Positions 50,889 through 60,974 are shown, counted from the first letter of the stretch. The stretch is DNA of 64,000 bases from Pelomonas sp. V22 (GCF_030014915.1 NZ_JAGIXS010000003.1:366878-430877); one strand, 5' to 3'. The notes: generated from the letters alone by a model not told the origin. Made by a program: numbers and translations.

Positions 50889-53654
50889 ATGAGCGACAAA
50901 CCCATCCTGCTGCTGGTCGACGGTTCCAGCTTCCTTTACCGCGCCTTCCATGCCCTGCCCGACCTGCGGGGGCCGGATGGCCAGGCCACCGGCGCCGTGC
51001 ACGGCATGGTGGCGATGATGAAGAAGCTGCGTGATGACATCGGGGCCGAGCACGCGGCCTGCGTCTTCGACGCCAAGGGCCCGACCTTCCGCGACGAGTG
51101 GTACCCCGCCTACAAGGCCCAGCGCGCACCGATGCCCGATGCGCTGCGCGAGCAGATCGAGCCCATCCACGAGGTGGTGAAGCTGCTGGGCTGGCCGGTG
51201 CTGGTCGTGCCCGGCATCGAAGCCGACGACGCCATCGGCACCCTGGCCCGCGTGGGCGCGGCCAGCGGCCACCGCGTGGTCGTCGCCACCGGCGACAAGG
51301 ACATGGCCCAGCTGGTGACGCCCGACGTCAGCCTGATCAACACCATGGCCCGGCCTCCGGAGCGGCTGGACGAGGCTGGCGTGCTGGAGAAGTTCGGCGT
51401 GCCGCCGGACCGCATCATCGACTACCTGACCCTGATGGGCGACACCGTGGACAACGTGCCCGGCGTCGAGAAGGTCGGCCCCAAGACCGCTGCCAAGTGG
51501 ATTGCCGAGCACGGCTCGCTGGACGGCGTGGTGGCCAATGCCGACCAGATCAAGGGCGTGGCCGGCGAGAACCTGCGCAAGGCGCTGGACTGGCTGCCCA
51601 TGGGCCGCAAGCTGGTGACCATCGTCTGCGACTGCGATCTCAGCGCCCATGTGCCGGGCTGGCCTGCGCTGGAGCAGCTGGCGCTGCAGCCGGTGGACGA
51701 GGCCGGTCTCAAGGACTTCTACAGCCGCAATGGCTTCAAGACCTGGCTGAAGGAGCTGACGGGCGAGACGCCCGCCGCTGCTGCGCCCAAGGCCGCTGCG
51801 CCGCAGACGGCAGACATGTTTGCCGATGCGCCGCAGGCTGCAGACGTCAACAAGCGCTACGACACGGTGCTGGACTGGGCCATGTTCGACAAGTGGCTCG
51901 CCCGCATCAATGCCGCGCCGCTGACCGGCCTCGACACCGAGACTGACTCGCTCGATCCGATGCGTGCCCGCATCGTCGGCATCAGCTTCAGCGACCAGGT
52001 CGGCGAGGCCGCCTACATCCCCTTGCGCCACGCCGGCCCCGACGCACCAGTCCAGCTGCCGTTGGACGAGGTGCTGGCCAAGCTCAAGCCCTGGCTGGAA
52101 GACGAGAGCAAGGCCAAGCTCGGCCAGAACATCAAATACGACACCCATGTGTTCGCCAACCATGGCATCACGGTGCAGGGCTACCGCCACGACACCATGC
52201 TCGAGAGCTATGTGCTGGAGGCCCACAAGACCCATGGCCTCGAGGCCCTGGCCGACCGCCACCTGGGCCGCCACGGCCTCAGCTACGAAGACCTCTGCGG
52301 CAAGGGCGTGCACCAGATCCCGTTTGCCCAGGTCGACGTGGCCAAGGCCAGCGAGTACAGCTGTGAAGACTCCGAGATGTGTCTCGGCGTTCACGACAAG
52401 CTCTATCCCGAGATCGAAACCCATGCCGGCCTCAAGTTCGTCTACGAGCAGATCGAGATGCCGGCCTCCAAGCTGCTGATGCGCATCGAGCGCAACGGTG
52501 TGCTGATCGACGCAAGCCGCCTGCAGGCGCAAAGCCATGAGCTGGCCCAGCGCCTGGTGAAGATCGAGCAGGAGGCCTACGAGATCGCTGGACAGCCCTT
52601 CAACATGGGCAGCCCCAAGCAGATCGGCGAGATCCTCTTCAACAAGCTCGGCCTGCCGGTGGTCAAGAAGACCGCGACCGGCGCGCCGTCCACTGACGAA
52701 GAAGTGCTGGACAAGCTGGCCGAGGACTATCCGCTGCCAGCCAAGATCCTCGAGTACCGGGGCCTGGCCAAGCTGAAGAGCACCTACACCGACAAGCTGC
52801 CGCTGCAGGTCAACCCCGAGACCGGCCGCGTCCATACCAACTACTCGCAGGCCGTGGCCGTGACCGGTCGCCTGGCCAGCACCGACCCCAATCTGCAGAA
52901 CATCCCCATCCGCACGGCCGAGGGCCGCCGCGTGCGCGAGGCCTTTGTGGCGCCGGCCGGGCACCACATCGTCAGCGCCGACTATTCGCAAATCGAGCTG
53001 CGCCTGATGGCCCACATCAGCGAAGACCCGGGCCTGCTGAAAGCCTTCGGCGAAGGCATCGACGTGCACAAGGCCACGGCCTCCGAGGTGTTCGGCACGC
53101 CGGTGGCTGAGGTCACATCGGAGCAGCGCCGCTATGCCAAGACCATCAACTTCGGCCTGATCTACGGCATGGGCGCCTTCGGTCTTGCTTCCAGCCTCGG
53201 CATCGAGACCAAGGCAGCCAAGGACTACATCGACCGCTACTTCGCCCGCTTTGCCGGGGTGAAGCGCTACATGGACGAGACCAAGACCCGCGCCGCCGAA
53301 CTGGGCTATGTGGAGACGCTGTTCGGCCGCCGTATCACGCTGCCAGAGATCAAGGGCGGCAACGGCCCGCGCAAGGCCGGCGCCGAGCGGCAGGCCATCA
53401 ATGCGCCCATGCAGGGCACGGCGGCCGACCTGATCAAGCTGGCCATGGTGGCGGTGCAGAAGGCACTGGACGACGCAGGCAAGGCGACCCGCATCATCAT
53501 GCAGGTGCATGACGAATTGGTGTTCGAGGTGCCCGAAGCCGAGCTGGACTGGATCAAGACCGAGGTGCCCAAGCTGATGGCGGGCGTGGCCAGCCTGAAG
53601 GTGCCGCTGCTGGCCGAGGTGGGCGTGGGCTCGAACTGGGACGAGGCGCATTGA
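50889..53654 (+). CDS. polA: DNA polymerase I
   Basis: A 921-residue full-length Pol I: 5'-3' exonuclease (LLLVDGSSFLYRAFHAL, VVATGDKDMAQLV, DTVDNVPGVEKVGPKTAAKW), 3'-5' proofreading domain with an intact DTETDSL motif and FANHGI, then the polymerase palm (SADYSQIELRLMAHIS, KTINFGLIYGMG, MQVHDELVFEV). Proofreading therefore looks active, unlike Taq-type Pol I. ATG 50889 is preferred over 50874 on the basis of the nearby -10-like box and the MSDKPILLLVDGSS start. Confidence 0.97.
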   Translation: MSDKPILLLVDGSSFLYRAFHALPDLRGPDGQATGAVHGMVAMMKKLRDDIGAEHAACVFDAKGPTFRDEWYPAYKAQRAPMPDALREQIEPIHEVVKLLGWPVLVVPGIEADDAIGTLARVGAASGHRVVVATGDKDMAQLVTPDVSLINTMARPPERLDEAGVLEKFGVPPDRIIDYLTLMGDTVDNVPGVEKVGPKTAAKWIAEHGSLDGVVANADQIKGVAGENLRKALDWLPMGRKLVTIVCDCDLSAHVPGWPALEQLALQPVDEAGLKDFYSRNGFKTWLKELTGETPAAAAPKAAAPQTADMFADAPQAADVNKRYDTVLDWAMFDKWLARINAAPLTGLDTETDSLDPMRARIVGISFSDQVGEAAYIPLRHAGPDAPVQLPLDEVLAKLKPWLEDESKAKLGQNIKYDTHVFANHGITVQGYRHDTMLESYVLEAHKTHGLEALADRHLGRHGLSYEDLCGKGVHQIPFAQVDVAKASEYSCEDSEMCLGVHDKLYPEIETHAGLKFVYEQIEMPASKLLMRIERNGVLIDASRLQAQSHELAQRLVKIEQEAYEIAGQPFNMGSPKQIGEILFNKLGLPVVKKTATGAPSTDEEVLDKLAEDYPLPAKILEYRGLAKLKSTYTDKLPLQVNPETGRVHTNYSQAVAVTGRLASTDPNLQNIPIRTAEGRRVREAFVAPAGHHIVSADYSQIELRLMAHISEDPGLLKAFGEGIDVHKATASEVFGTPVAEVTSEQRRYAKTINFGLIYGMGAFGLASSLGIETKAAKDYIDRYFARFAGVKRYMDETKTRAAELGYVETLFGRRITLPEIKGGNGPRKAGAERQAINAPMQGTAADLIKLAMVAVQKALDDAGKATRIIMQVHDELVFEVPEAELDWIKTEVPKLMAGVASLKVPLLAEVGVGSNWDEAH

Positions 53655-53768
53655 CCGGCCCTGGCTGACGATTTGCGCAACCAAGGCCGCCCATATCGGC
53701 CCATCGCGGCCCGGTGGGTGGCTTAAGGTCAGGCCCTTGTGGTGATCACTCTGTCGGGAAGGTACGCG

Positions 53769-54425
53769 ATGGCAAAGGTGTTGATCTATATAGGCCTCAA
53801 TCAGGGCGGCAGCTTCGACAAGATCTTCAAGGACTTCGACGTCTGCTACGGCTTCGAGCCCATCCCGCTGCTGGCCGGCCGCCTGCAGGAGCGCTACCGG
53901 CCGTTCCCCAGCGTCCACATCATCAATGCGGCGGTGTGCGTCAATGAAGGGCCGGTGAGCTTCTATGTCTCCAAGATGGAGGGCGACCACGACAACATGC
54001 AGTCGTCCTCGCTGTGCGAGGTGTCCGACGGCTACCGCAACAACGGGCCCAAGAACCAGGTGTTCACCAAGGAGGTGATCACGGTGCAGGGCATCAATCT
54101 GGCAAATTTCCTGAGCCAGCATGGCATCACCGAGATCGATACCTACATCTCGGATGCCGAGGGCTACGACTTCTCCATCCTGCAGACGGTCAAGCCGTTG
54201 TTCGACGAGCGCCGGGTCAAGCATGCGCAGTTCGAGAGCGAGCCGGACTACGTGGCCGTCGAGCAGCGCACAGGCCAGCCTCTCAACAAGAGTTCGCTGT
54301 TCATCGATGCCTTGATCAACAACTACGACCTGGTGGGCATGCAGCAGGGCAACTACGATCCCAGCAGCCCGACCCGCTGGTTCAACCGCGATCTCGAATT
54401 CAGGGTCAAGCCCGAAGGCGAGTGA
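53769..54425 (+). CDS. FkbM-like methyltransferase with altered SAM loop
   Basis: A 218-residue protein resembling FkbM-family methyltransferases. It keeps CYGFEPIPLL (the AFEP-type second strand) and DAEGYDFSILQTVKPLF (the D-x-EG-x-x-x-x-V-L block). The usual first motif D-V-G-A-N-x-G is replaced by YIGLNQGGSFDKIF, lacking the Asp. It may still bind SAM, or may have another role. GGGAAGG lies 7 bases before ATG 53769. No sugar or lipid biosynthesis genes adjoin it, so the substrate is unknown. Confidence 0.7.
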   Translation: MAKVLIYIGLNQGGSFDKIFKDFDVCYGFEPIPLLAGRLQERYRPFPSVHIINAAVCVNEGPVSFYVSKMEGDHDNMQSSSLCEVSDGYRNNGPKNQVFTKEVITVQGINLANFLSQHGITEIDTYISDAEGYDFSILQTVKPLFDERRVKHAQFESEPDYVAVEQRTGQPLNKSSLFIDALINNYDLVGMQQGNYDPSSPTRWFNRDLEFRVKPEGE

Positions 54426-54465
54426 GAGCCGGCCCGGGCCGGGGCCTGGGTTAGCATCGCGCCCC

Positions 54466-55725
54466 ATGAATTGGCCCTACGAGTTGCAGATCGGCTGGCG
54501 CTACACCCGCGCCGGTCGCGGCGGCCGCCGCAATCGCTTCATTTCCTTCATTTCAGCCGCCTCCGTGCTGGGCATCGCCCTCGGCGTGGCGGCCCTGATC
54601 ATCGTGCTCTCGGTGATGAACGGCTTCCAACGCGATGTGCGGGACCGCATGCTGTCGGTGATCGCTCATGTGGAGCTGGTTGACGCGCGCGGCGGCGGCA
54701 TGGCCGATTGGCAGCCGCTGGCTGCCAAGGCGCGCGAGAACCCGGCCGTCGTCGGCGTGGCGCCCTTCGTGGCCAGTCAGGCCCTGGTGGCGCGGGGCGA
54801 GGAGATGAAGGGTGCGATGGTGCGCGGCATCGATCCGGCGCATGAGCCTTCGGTCACGCCGCTGGCTGCCCAGTTGCGCGAGACCGGCGTGCTGACCAAA
54901 CTGCAGCCGGGTGCCTGGGGCATCGTCATCGGCGCCGACCTGGCGCGCAGCCTGGGCGTCTACGAGGGGGACAAGATCACCATCGCGGCGCCCGGCGGCC
55001 AGGTGACGCCGGCCGGCGTGATGCCGCGCTTTCGCACCTTCACCCTGGTCGGCACCTTCCGCTCCGGCCATTACGAGTACGACAACGGCCTGGTGCTGAC
55101 GCATATTGACGACGCGGCGCGGCTGTTCCGCGTCGAGGGTGCCACCGGCGTACAGCTGAAGCTGCGCGATGTGCATGAGGCGCGCAGCGTGGCTCGCGAG
55201 CTGATGCAGAGCCTCGGCCCTGAGGTCATCGTGCGCGATTGGACCCGAAGCAACGCCACCTGGTTCGATGCAGTGCAGGTCGAGAAGCGCCTGATGAGCA
55301 TCATCCTTACCCTGATCGTGGCCGTGGCCGCTTTCAATCTGGTCTCGACCCTGGTGATGACGGTGACCGACAAGCAGGCCGACATCGCCATCCTGCGCAC
55401 GCTGGGCGCCAGCCCGCGCTCCATCATGGGCATCTTCATGGTGCAGGGCGCAGCCTCGGGGGTCATCGGCACGCTGGCCGGCGTGTTGCTGGGCCTGCTG
55501 GTGGCCTACAACGTCGACGTGATCGTGCCGGCCATAGAAAGGCTGCTCAACGTCAGCTTCCTGCCGGGCAGCATTTACTTCATCAGCTACATGCCCAGCG
55601 ATCCGCAGCGCGGCGACATCATTCCCATCGCGGTCGGCTCGCTGGTGCTGGCCTTGCTGGCCACGATTTATCCGAGCTGGCGCGCCAGCCGCGTGCAACC
55701 GGCCGAGGCCCTGCGCTATGAGTGA
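54466..55725 (+). CDS. lolC: Lipoprotein-releasing system permease LolC/LolE
   Basis: A 419-residue ABC permease of the Lol system, which moves outer-membrane lipoproteins from the inner membrane to LolA. There is one N-terminal helix ([22 protein letters not shown]), a periplasmic domain of about 200 residues, and three C-terminal helices with the FtsX core ([22 protein letters not shown], read here as [18 protein letters not shown]). Many betaproteobacteria have a single LolC/E-type permease acting as a dimer. It overlaps lolD by 8 bp. Confidence 0.94.
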   Translation: MNWPYELQIGWRYTRAGRGGRRNRFISFISAASVLGIALGVAALIIVLSVMNGFQRDVRDRMLSVIAHVELVDARGGGMADWQPLAAKARENPAVVGVAPFVASQALVARGEEMKGAMVRGIDPAHEPSVTPLAAQLRETGVLTKLQPGAWGIVIGADLARSLGVYEGDKITIAAPGGQVTPAGVMPRFRTFTLVGTFRSGHYEYDNGLVLTHIDDAARLFRVEGATGVQLKLRDVHEARSVARELMQSLGPEVIVRDWTRSNATWFDAVQVEKRLMSIILTLIVAVAAFNLVSTLVMTVTDKQADIAILRTLGASPRSIMGIFMVQGAASGVIGTLAGVLLGLLVAYNVDVIVPAIERLLNVSFLPGSIYFISYMPSDPQRGDIIPIAVGSLVLALLATIYPSWRASRVQPAEALRYE

Positions 55726-56410
55726 AGCCATCGCCGACACCGTCGTCCTGCAGGGCACCGGCCTGCAGCGCCGCTTCCACGACGGCACGCTGGACGTGAC
55801 CGTGCTCAGCGGCGTGGACATTGCCGTGCGCCGGGGCCAGACCCTGGCCATCCTCGGCGCCTCGGGCTCGGGCAAGTCCACCTTGCTGCACCTGCTCGGT
55901 GGCCTGGACCGCCCGACGGCCGGCCGCGTCGACCTGATGGGGCAAGACCTGGCACCGATGAAGGAGACGGAGCTGGGCCAGTGGCGCAACCAGCACCTGG
56001 GCTTCGTCTACCAGTTCCATCACCTGCTGCCGGAGTTCAGTGCGCTGGACAACGTGGCCATGCCGCTGCGCATTCGCCGCCAACCGCTGGCCGAGGCGCG
56101 CGAGGCGGCGGCTGCCATGCTGGCCCGCGTGGGGCTGGGCGCCCGTACCCTGCACAGGCCCGGCGAGCTCTCCGGCGGCGAGCGCCAGCGGGTGGCGATT
56201 GCCCGCGCCCTCGTGACCAAGCCGGCCTGTGTGCTGGCCGACGAGCCCACCGGCAACCTCGACCGCGAGACCGCCCAGGGCGTGTTCCAGCTGATGCTGG
56301 ACTCGGCGCGTGAGCAGGGCACAGCCTTCGTGCTGGTAACGCATGATCAGCACCTCGCTTCGCAATGCCAGGCGCAGCTGCGCCTGGTCAGCGGGCGCGT
56401 TCAGCAGTAG
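55718..56410 (+). CDS. lolD: Lipoprotein-releasing system ATP-binding protein LolD
   Basis: A 230-residue ABC ATPase: Walker [11 protein letters not shown]-loop [18 protein letters not shown] (the LLPEF stretch is typical of LolD), signature LSGGERQRV, Walker B CVLADEP and the H-loop VTHDQH. It drives LolC/E, encoded just upstream with an 8-bp overlap. Confidence 0.95.
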   Translation: MSEAIADTVVLQGTGLQRRFHDGTLDVTVLSGVDIAVRRGQTLAILGASGSGKSTLLHLLGGLDRPTAGRVDLMGQDLAPMKETELGQWRNQHLGFVYQFHHLLPEFSALDNVAMPLRIRRQPLAEAREAAAAMLARVGLGARTLHRPGELSGGERQRVAIARALVTKPACVLADEPTGNLDRETAQGVFQLMLDSAREQGTAFVLVTHDQHLASQCQAQLRLVSGRVQQ

Positions 56411-56428
56411 CCAATCTTCGGACCCACC

Positions 56429-57295
56429 ATGAGCAGCAGTACCCGATTCATCCTCAAGCTGAGCTGCCCGGACCGCGCGGGCATCGTCCACGCGGTCACC
56501 GGCTTTCTGCTGGCCCAGGGCGGCAACATCCTGACCTCGGCCCAGCATGGCGACGCCGACCACCAGCGCTTCTTCATGCGCATCGAGTTCGAGTCGGCCG
56601 CCCCGCTGGAGCTGGAGACGCTGCGCCAGGCCTTCGCGCCGCTGGCCGCGCAGATGCAGATGGACTGGACCCTGGTGGCCAGCGCGGCCAAGACCCGCGT
56701 GCTGCTGCTGGTCTCCAAGCTGGGCCATTGCCTGAACGACCTGCTGTTCCGGGTGCAGACCGGGCATCTGCCGATCGAGATCCCGGCCATTGTGTCGAAC
56801 CACCGCGAGTTCTACCAACTGGCGGCCTCGCACAACATTCCCTTCCATCACTTCCCGTTGCTCGGCGCCACGCCCGAGCAGAAGGCTGCGCAGGAGCGCC
56901 GCATCCGCGAGGTGATCGAGGAGAACCGCATCGACCTGGTCGTGCTGGCCCGCTACATGCAGATCCTGTCGGGCGAGATGTGCGAGTTCCTGTCGGGTCG
57001 TGCCATCAACATCCACCACAGCTTCCTGCCCAGCTTCAAGGGCGCCAGGCCGTACCACCAGGCGCATGAACGTGGCGTGAAGCTGATCGGCGCCACCGCC
57101 CACTACGTGACCTCGGACCTCGACGAGGGTCCGATCATCGAGCAGGAAGTGGCCCGCATCGACCACAGCATGACGCCCGATCAGCTGGTGGCCATTGGCC
57201 GCGACACCGAGTGCGTGACCCTGGCTCGTGCCATCCAGTGGCATGCGGAGCATCGCGTGCTGATGAATGGCCGGCGCACGGTGGTGTTCCGCTGA
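56429..57295 (+). CDS. purU: Formyltetrahydrofolate deformylase PurU
   Basis: A 288-residue enzyme releasing formate from 10-formyl-THF. It has an N-terminal ACT domain (FILKLSCPDRAGIVHAVTGF) that usually senses methionine and glycine, and a formyltransferase-fold catalytic domain with VSNHREFYQLA, INIHHSFLPSFKG, HERGVKLIGATAHYV and DLDEGPIIEQ. Together with folE2 it is one of two one-carbon/folate genes in the window. It follows lolD by 18 bases and precedes tatD by 20. Confidence 0.96.
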   Translation: MSSSTRFILKLSCPDRAGIVHAVTGFLLAQGGNILTSAQHGDADHQRFFMRIEFESAAPLELETLRQAFAPLAAQMQMDWTLVASAAKTRVLLLVSKLGHCLNDLLFRVQTGHLPIEIPAIVSNHREFYQLAASHNIPFHHFPLLGATPEQKAAQERRIREVIEENRIDLVVLARYMQILSGEMCEFLSGRAINIHHSFLPSFKGARPYHQAHERGVKLIGATAHYVTSDLDEGPIIEQEVARIDHSMTPDQLVAIGRDTECVTLARAIQWHAEHRVLMNGRRTVVFR

Positions 57296-57315
57296 AGCCA
57301 GGCGCGGGTGAAGGC

Positions 57316-58125
57316 ATGTGGACGGACAGCCACTGCCATCTCGATGCGGCCGAGTTCGACGCTGACCGTGCCGCCGTGATCGCACGGGCCCGCACGGCGG
57401 GCGTGACGCAGATCGTGATCCCGGCGGTGGAGGCCGGGAACTTCGAGGCGGTGCGCGTGCTGGCCCAGCAGCAGGACTTCGTCTATGCGCTGGGCATCCA
57501 TCCCATGTATGTGATGCGCGCTGCCGAGCAAGACCTGAGCCTGCTGGCCGAGACACTCGAGCAGCACCACGGCGACCCGCGCCTGGTCGCCGTCGGCGAG
57601 ATCGGTCTGGACTTCTTCGTGCCGGGTATTGATGCCGAGCTGCAGCAGCATTTCTATCTGGAGCAGCTGAAGCTGGCGCGCCGCTTCGAGCTGCCGGTGA
57701 TCCTGCATGTGCGGCGCAGCGCCGATCAGCTGCTGGCCGGGCTGCGGCGCATCCCGGTGCGGGGCGGCATTGCCCATGCGTTCAATGGCAGCGATCAGCA
57801 GGCGAGGGCCTTTGTCGACCTTGGCTTCAAGCTGGGTTTTGGCGGCACCTTGACCTTCGACCGCTCGCTTCAGATCCGCCGGCTGGCGGCCGAGTTGCCG
57901 GAAGAGGCGCTGGTGCTGGAGACCGATGCGCCCGACATCCCGCCGCACTGGCTCTACAAGACGGCCGAGCAGCGCGCCGCCGGCGAGACGGCCCGCAACG
58001 AGCCGGCCGAGCTGCCGCGCATTGCGCAGAGCCTGGCCGAGCTGCGGGGCTGGACGCTGGCGCAGACGGCGGCAGTGACGAGCGCCAATGTGCGCGCGGC
58101 GCTGCCGCGGCTGCCTCAGCCCTAA
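57316..58125 (+). CDS. tatD: TatD-family metal-dependent hydrolase
   Basis: A 269-residue TIM-barrel metallohydrolase of the TatD DNase family. Metal ligands are seen in TDSHCHLD near the start, GEIGLDFF, ILHVRRS, AHAFNGS and ETDAPD. Members are 3'-5' exonucleases or deoxyribonucleases. The ATG at 57316 is taken because the family begins exactly with this M-x-x-D-S-H-C-H start; the open frame upstream overlaps purU and is unlike the family. Confidence 0.9.
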   Translation: MWTDSHCHLDAAEFDADRAAVIARARTAGVTQIVIPAVEAGNFEAVRVLAQQQDFVYALGIHPMYVMRAAEQDLSLLAETLEQHHGDPRLVAVGEIGLDFFVPGIDAELQQHFYLEQLKLARRFELPVILHVRRSADQLLAGLRRIPVRGGIAHAFNGSDQQARAFVDLGFKLGFGGTLTFDRSLQIRRLAAELPEEALVLETDAPDIPPHWLYKTAEQRAAGETARNEPAELPRIAQSLAELRGWTLAQTAAVTSANVRAALPRLPQP

Positions 58126-58139
58126 CCTCAGTCCTGGTC

Positions 58140-58955
58140 TTAGCGATTGCGCGGCGTGATCGGCGTTTCCGGCACCGGGTAGCCGGCCGCGCCGAAGGTG
58201 GCGACCACGGCCTTGTGGGTGTCGAAATAGACCTGCCAGTAGTGGTCGGTGTGGGCATAGGGCCGCACGCACAGCAGTGGGCCTTCGGGCGTAAAGCTGA
58301 GGATCTCGATGTCGGGTGCCGGCGTGGCCTTGACATTCGCGATGGCTGCCACGGCGCTGCGCAGGCGGGCGATGGCATCCAGCGGGTCGACGCTGTTCGC
58401 GACCTTGGCCACGCAGTCCACGCGGCGGTGCGGCAGGGTCGAGAAGTTCTGGATGGTGTCGGAGAAGACCTTGTTGTTGCCGACGATGGTCTGCACGTTG
58501 TCGGGCGTGGTGACCGTGGTGCCGAAGAGGCCGATCTCGGTGACCGTGCCGACCACACCGCCCACCTGCACGAAGTCCCCGACCTTGAACGGCCGCAGCA
58601 CCTGCATGAAGACGCCCGCGGCGAAGTGGGTCAGCAGGCCGCCCCAGGCCGTGCCGATGGCGAGGCCCGCACCCGCGAGCAGGGCGGCGAAGGAGGTGGT
58701 CTGGATGCCGAAGATGTCGAGGATCGCCATCACCAGCACGATGTTCAAGAGCACCGTGAGAATGGAGCGCAGGTAGGTGGCCAGCGTGGAATCGACACGG
58801 CGGCCGCGTTCCAGCGCCGCGCCGACCAGGCGCACGGTCAAGCTGATGACCCAGCGGCCGACAATCCAGGCGGCCAAGGCGGTCAAGACCTTGAGGCCGA
58901 AGGCGGCACCCTGGGTGTTCAGGAACTGCCAGATGGCTTCGGTGTTCATCATCAT
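58140..58955 (-). CDS. MscS-family small-conductance mechanosensitive channel
   Basis: A 271-residue MscS-type channel: three membrane helices in the first 120 residues (TM3 pore helix around FAALLAGAGLAIGTAWGGLL), a beta domain with LRPFKVGDFVQVGGVVGTVTEIGLFGTTV, and an alpha/beta end. It opens on membrane tension to release solutes during osmotic downshock. Three ATG codons follow each other after a TTG; GGGAGA upstream fits a start at 58955 or 58949. The end is convergent with tatD. Confidence 0.92.
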   Translation of the reverse strand: MMMNTEAIWQFLNTQGAAFGLKVLTALAAWIVGRWVISLTVRLVGAALERGRRVDSTLATYLRSILTVLLNIVLVMAILDIFGIQTTSFAALLAGAGLAIGTAWGGLLTHFAAGVFMQVLRPFKVGDFVQVGGVVGTVTEIGLFGTTVTTPDNVQTIVGNNKVFSDTIQNFSTLPHRRVDCVAKVANSVDPLDAIARLRSAVAAIANVKATPAPDIEILSFTPEGPLLCVRPYAHTDHYWQVYFDTHKAVVATFGAAGYPVPETPITPRNR

Positions 58956-58971
58956 CAATCTCCCTGCGGTC

Positions 58972-59532
58972 GTGAATCAAAAATCAAACAGAACCATCAT
59001 CGCCGAAGACGCCGCCGCCATTCAGCTCCCACGTTGGCAAGGACTGGCCCCGCAGTTCGATGCGGGCGCGCGCTGGCTCTTGCTCGGCAGCTTTCCGGGC
59101 CTGGCCTCGCTGAAGGCTCAGCAGTACTACGGCCATCCGCGCAACCAGTTCTGGCGCCTGCTGGGCGATGTGTTCGGCCTGCCCCTGGTCACCTTGTCCT
59201 ATGAGCAGCGCCTGGCCACGCTGCGGCGGCAGGGCATTGCGCTCTGGGACGTGATCAGCGAAACCGAGCGCGAGGGCAGCCTGGACAGCAACATCCGCGA
59301 CCCGCACGCCAGCGATCTGGCCTGGCTGCTCTCGCAACTGCCCCAGCTGCAGACGATTGGCTTCAATGGCGGCACGGCGGCGCGCATCGGTCAGCGGCAA
59401 TTGATGGCCTTGGGTGAGGCGCCCTGGCGGATCGTGAACCTGCCTTCCAGCAGCCCGGCCTACACGATGGCCTACGATGCCAAGCTTGCTTCCTGGCAGG
59501 CGCTGGGAAGGCCTGGAGAAGGTGGCTTGTGA
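58972..59532 (+). CDS. DNA-deoxyinosine glycosylase (Mug/TDG-like UDG superfamily)
   Basis: A 186-residue protein of the uracil-DNA-glycosylase superfamily, in the branch annotated as DNA-deoxyinosine glycosylase. Typical stretches: LLLGSFPGLASLKAQQYYGHPRNQFW near residue 35 (only part quoted here is needed), ALWDVISETEREGSLDSNI, and LPSSSPAYT. It would remove hypoxanthine or related deaminated bases from DNA. The start is uncertain: GTG 58972 is the first in-frame start after the divergent mscS-type gene and no ribosome site is seen. The next gene begins within its stop codon. Confidence 0.82.
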   Translation: MNQKSNRTIIAEDAAAIQLPRWQGLAPQFDAGARWLLLGSFPGLASLKAQQYYGHPRNQFWRLLGDVFGLPLVTLSYEQRLATLRRQGIALWDVISETEREGSLDSNIRDPHASDLAWLLSQLPQLQTIGFNGGTAARIGQRQLMALGEAPWRIVNLPSSSPAYTMAYDAKLASWQALGRPGEGGL

Positions 59533-60974
59533 TGAAGAAGAATGGGTTCGGGCGGGTCCTGGCCGCGCTCGCGGCTGCGATGGCAGCGAGCGCTGGCGCT
59601 GCTGCGCCGCGTGTGGAGGTCGATCTGGTCCTGCGGTCGGCGACCGTGGTGGATGTGGCCGAGGGCCGTCTGCTGCGCGGCAAGGCCGTGCTGGTGCGGG
59701 GCGAGCGCATCGTCGATGTGGTCGATGACAGCCAGCTTGGCAAATACCGGGCGCGGCGCACGCTGCACCTCAAAGGGCGCTACCTGATCCCCGGGCTGTG
59801 GGACAGCCATGTGCACTTCGGCGGCGGGCCCGAGCTGATCGAGGAGAACCGCCACCTGCTGCCGCTCTACCTGGCGCATGGCATCACCACGGTGCGCGAT
59901 TGCGCCGGCGACCTGAGTGACACCGTGCTGCAGTGGCGCGACGACATCGCCGCGCGCCGCCTTTTGGGCCCGACGCTCTATGCCTCCGGCCCCAAGCTGG
60001 AGGGCTACAAGCCGCTGTGGAAAGGCACGCTGGAGGTGGGCACGCCGGCCGAGGTCGGCGCGGCGCTGGACCGGTTGCAGGCGGCCAAGGTGGATTTCGT
60101 GAAGATCACCGAGAACACGATGACTGCGCCTATCTATCTCGAAGCCTTGCAGCAGGCGAGGGCGCGCGGCCTGCCGAGCTCGGCGCATCTGCATGCGGCG
60201 GTGACGCTGGAGCAGGCGGCCGATGCCGGGCTGGGCACGATCGAACATCTGCCCTATTTGCTGCGCGGTGCTTCGCCGCGCGAGGCCGAGCTGGCGGTGC
60301 AGGTGGCGGCCGGGCAGATCACCGGCCGGGCCGCTGCCGAGCACAGCCTGGCCAGCTACGACGCCGACCGGGCGCGAGCCACGGTGCGAACGCTGGCGGC
60401 CAAGGGAGTGGCCGTCGTGCCGACCTTGTCAGTGATCAGGATCACCGCCTACCTGGACCAGGAAGACCACAGCCGGGACGACTACCTGAAGTACATCGGC
60501 CCCAAGCTGCGCCAGACCTATGACTGGCGAGTCCAGCGCGCGGCCCAGGACGGGCCGGCGGCGGTGGCCTATCGGCATGCGAATTTCGAGAAGGCGGCGG
60601 CCCTGCTGCCGATGCTGGTGCAGGAGGGGCTGCCCATCATTGCCGGCACCGACGCTGGCTTCCTGAATTCGTTCGACTATCCCGGCATCGCCCTGCATGA
60701 CGAGCTGGGGCTCTATGTGCGTTACGGACTTACACCGGCGCAGTCTTTGCGGACGGCGGTGCTCAGCGGCCCGCGCTTCCTCAACAAGCAGGCCGACTAC
60801 GGCGCACTGGCGGCCGGCAAGCTCGCAGATATCGTGGTGCTGGATGCAGACCCGCTGGCTGACATCGCGGCTACCCGGAAGATCCGTGCCGTGATGACAC
60901 GTGGTCGCCTGCTCGAGCGGGCGCAGCTGGACAGCATGTTGAACGAAGTGCAGCAATGGGTGGCCAAGCAATGA
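59532..60974 (+). CDS. Exported amidohydrolase (imidazolonepropionase-like)
   Basis: A 480-residue metallo-dependent hydrolase with a signal peptide (VLAALAAAMAASAGAAA). Amidohydrolase landmarks: GLWDSHVHFGGG (HxH), a central FVKITENT lysine, SAHLHAA, GTIEHLPYLL, and the metal Asp in AGTDAGF; a C-terminal composite beta-sandwich ends it (GKLADIVVLDADPL). Relatives include Xaa-Arg dipeptidases and other periplasmic amidases. The ATG overlaps the glycosylase stop by one base (TGATG), with GGAGAAGG ahead. Substrate unknown. Confidence 0.87.
   Translation: MKKNGFGRVLAALAAAMAASAGAAAPRVEVDLVLRSATVVDVAEGRLLRGKAVLVRGERIVDVVDDSQLGKYRARRTLHLKGRYLIPGLWDSHVHFGGGPELIEENRHLLPLYLAHGITTVRDCAGDLSDTVLQWRDDIAARRLLGPTLYASGPKLEGYKPLWKGTLEVGTPAEVGAALDRLQAAKVDFVKITENTMTAPIYLEALQQARARGLPSSAHLHAAVTLEQAADAGLGTIEHLPYLLRGASPREAELAVQVAAGQITGRAAAEHSLASYDADRARATVRTLAAKGVAVVPTLSVIRITAYLDQEDHSRDDYLKYIGPKLRQTYDWRVQRAAQDGPAAVAYRHANFEKAAALLPMLVQEGLPIIAGTDAGFLNSFDYPGIALHDELGLYVRYGLTPAQSLRTAVLSGPRFLNKQADYGALAAGKLADIVVLDADPLADIAATRKIRAVMTRGRLLERAQLDSMLNEVQQWVAKQ

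Noticed and set aside
50844..54467. A 1207-codon open frame antisense to polA
   Set aside because: Same reason: a codon-position shadow of polA and the FkbM-like gene with no recognisable domain.
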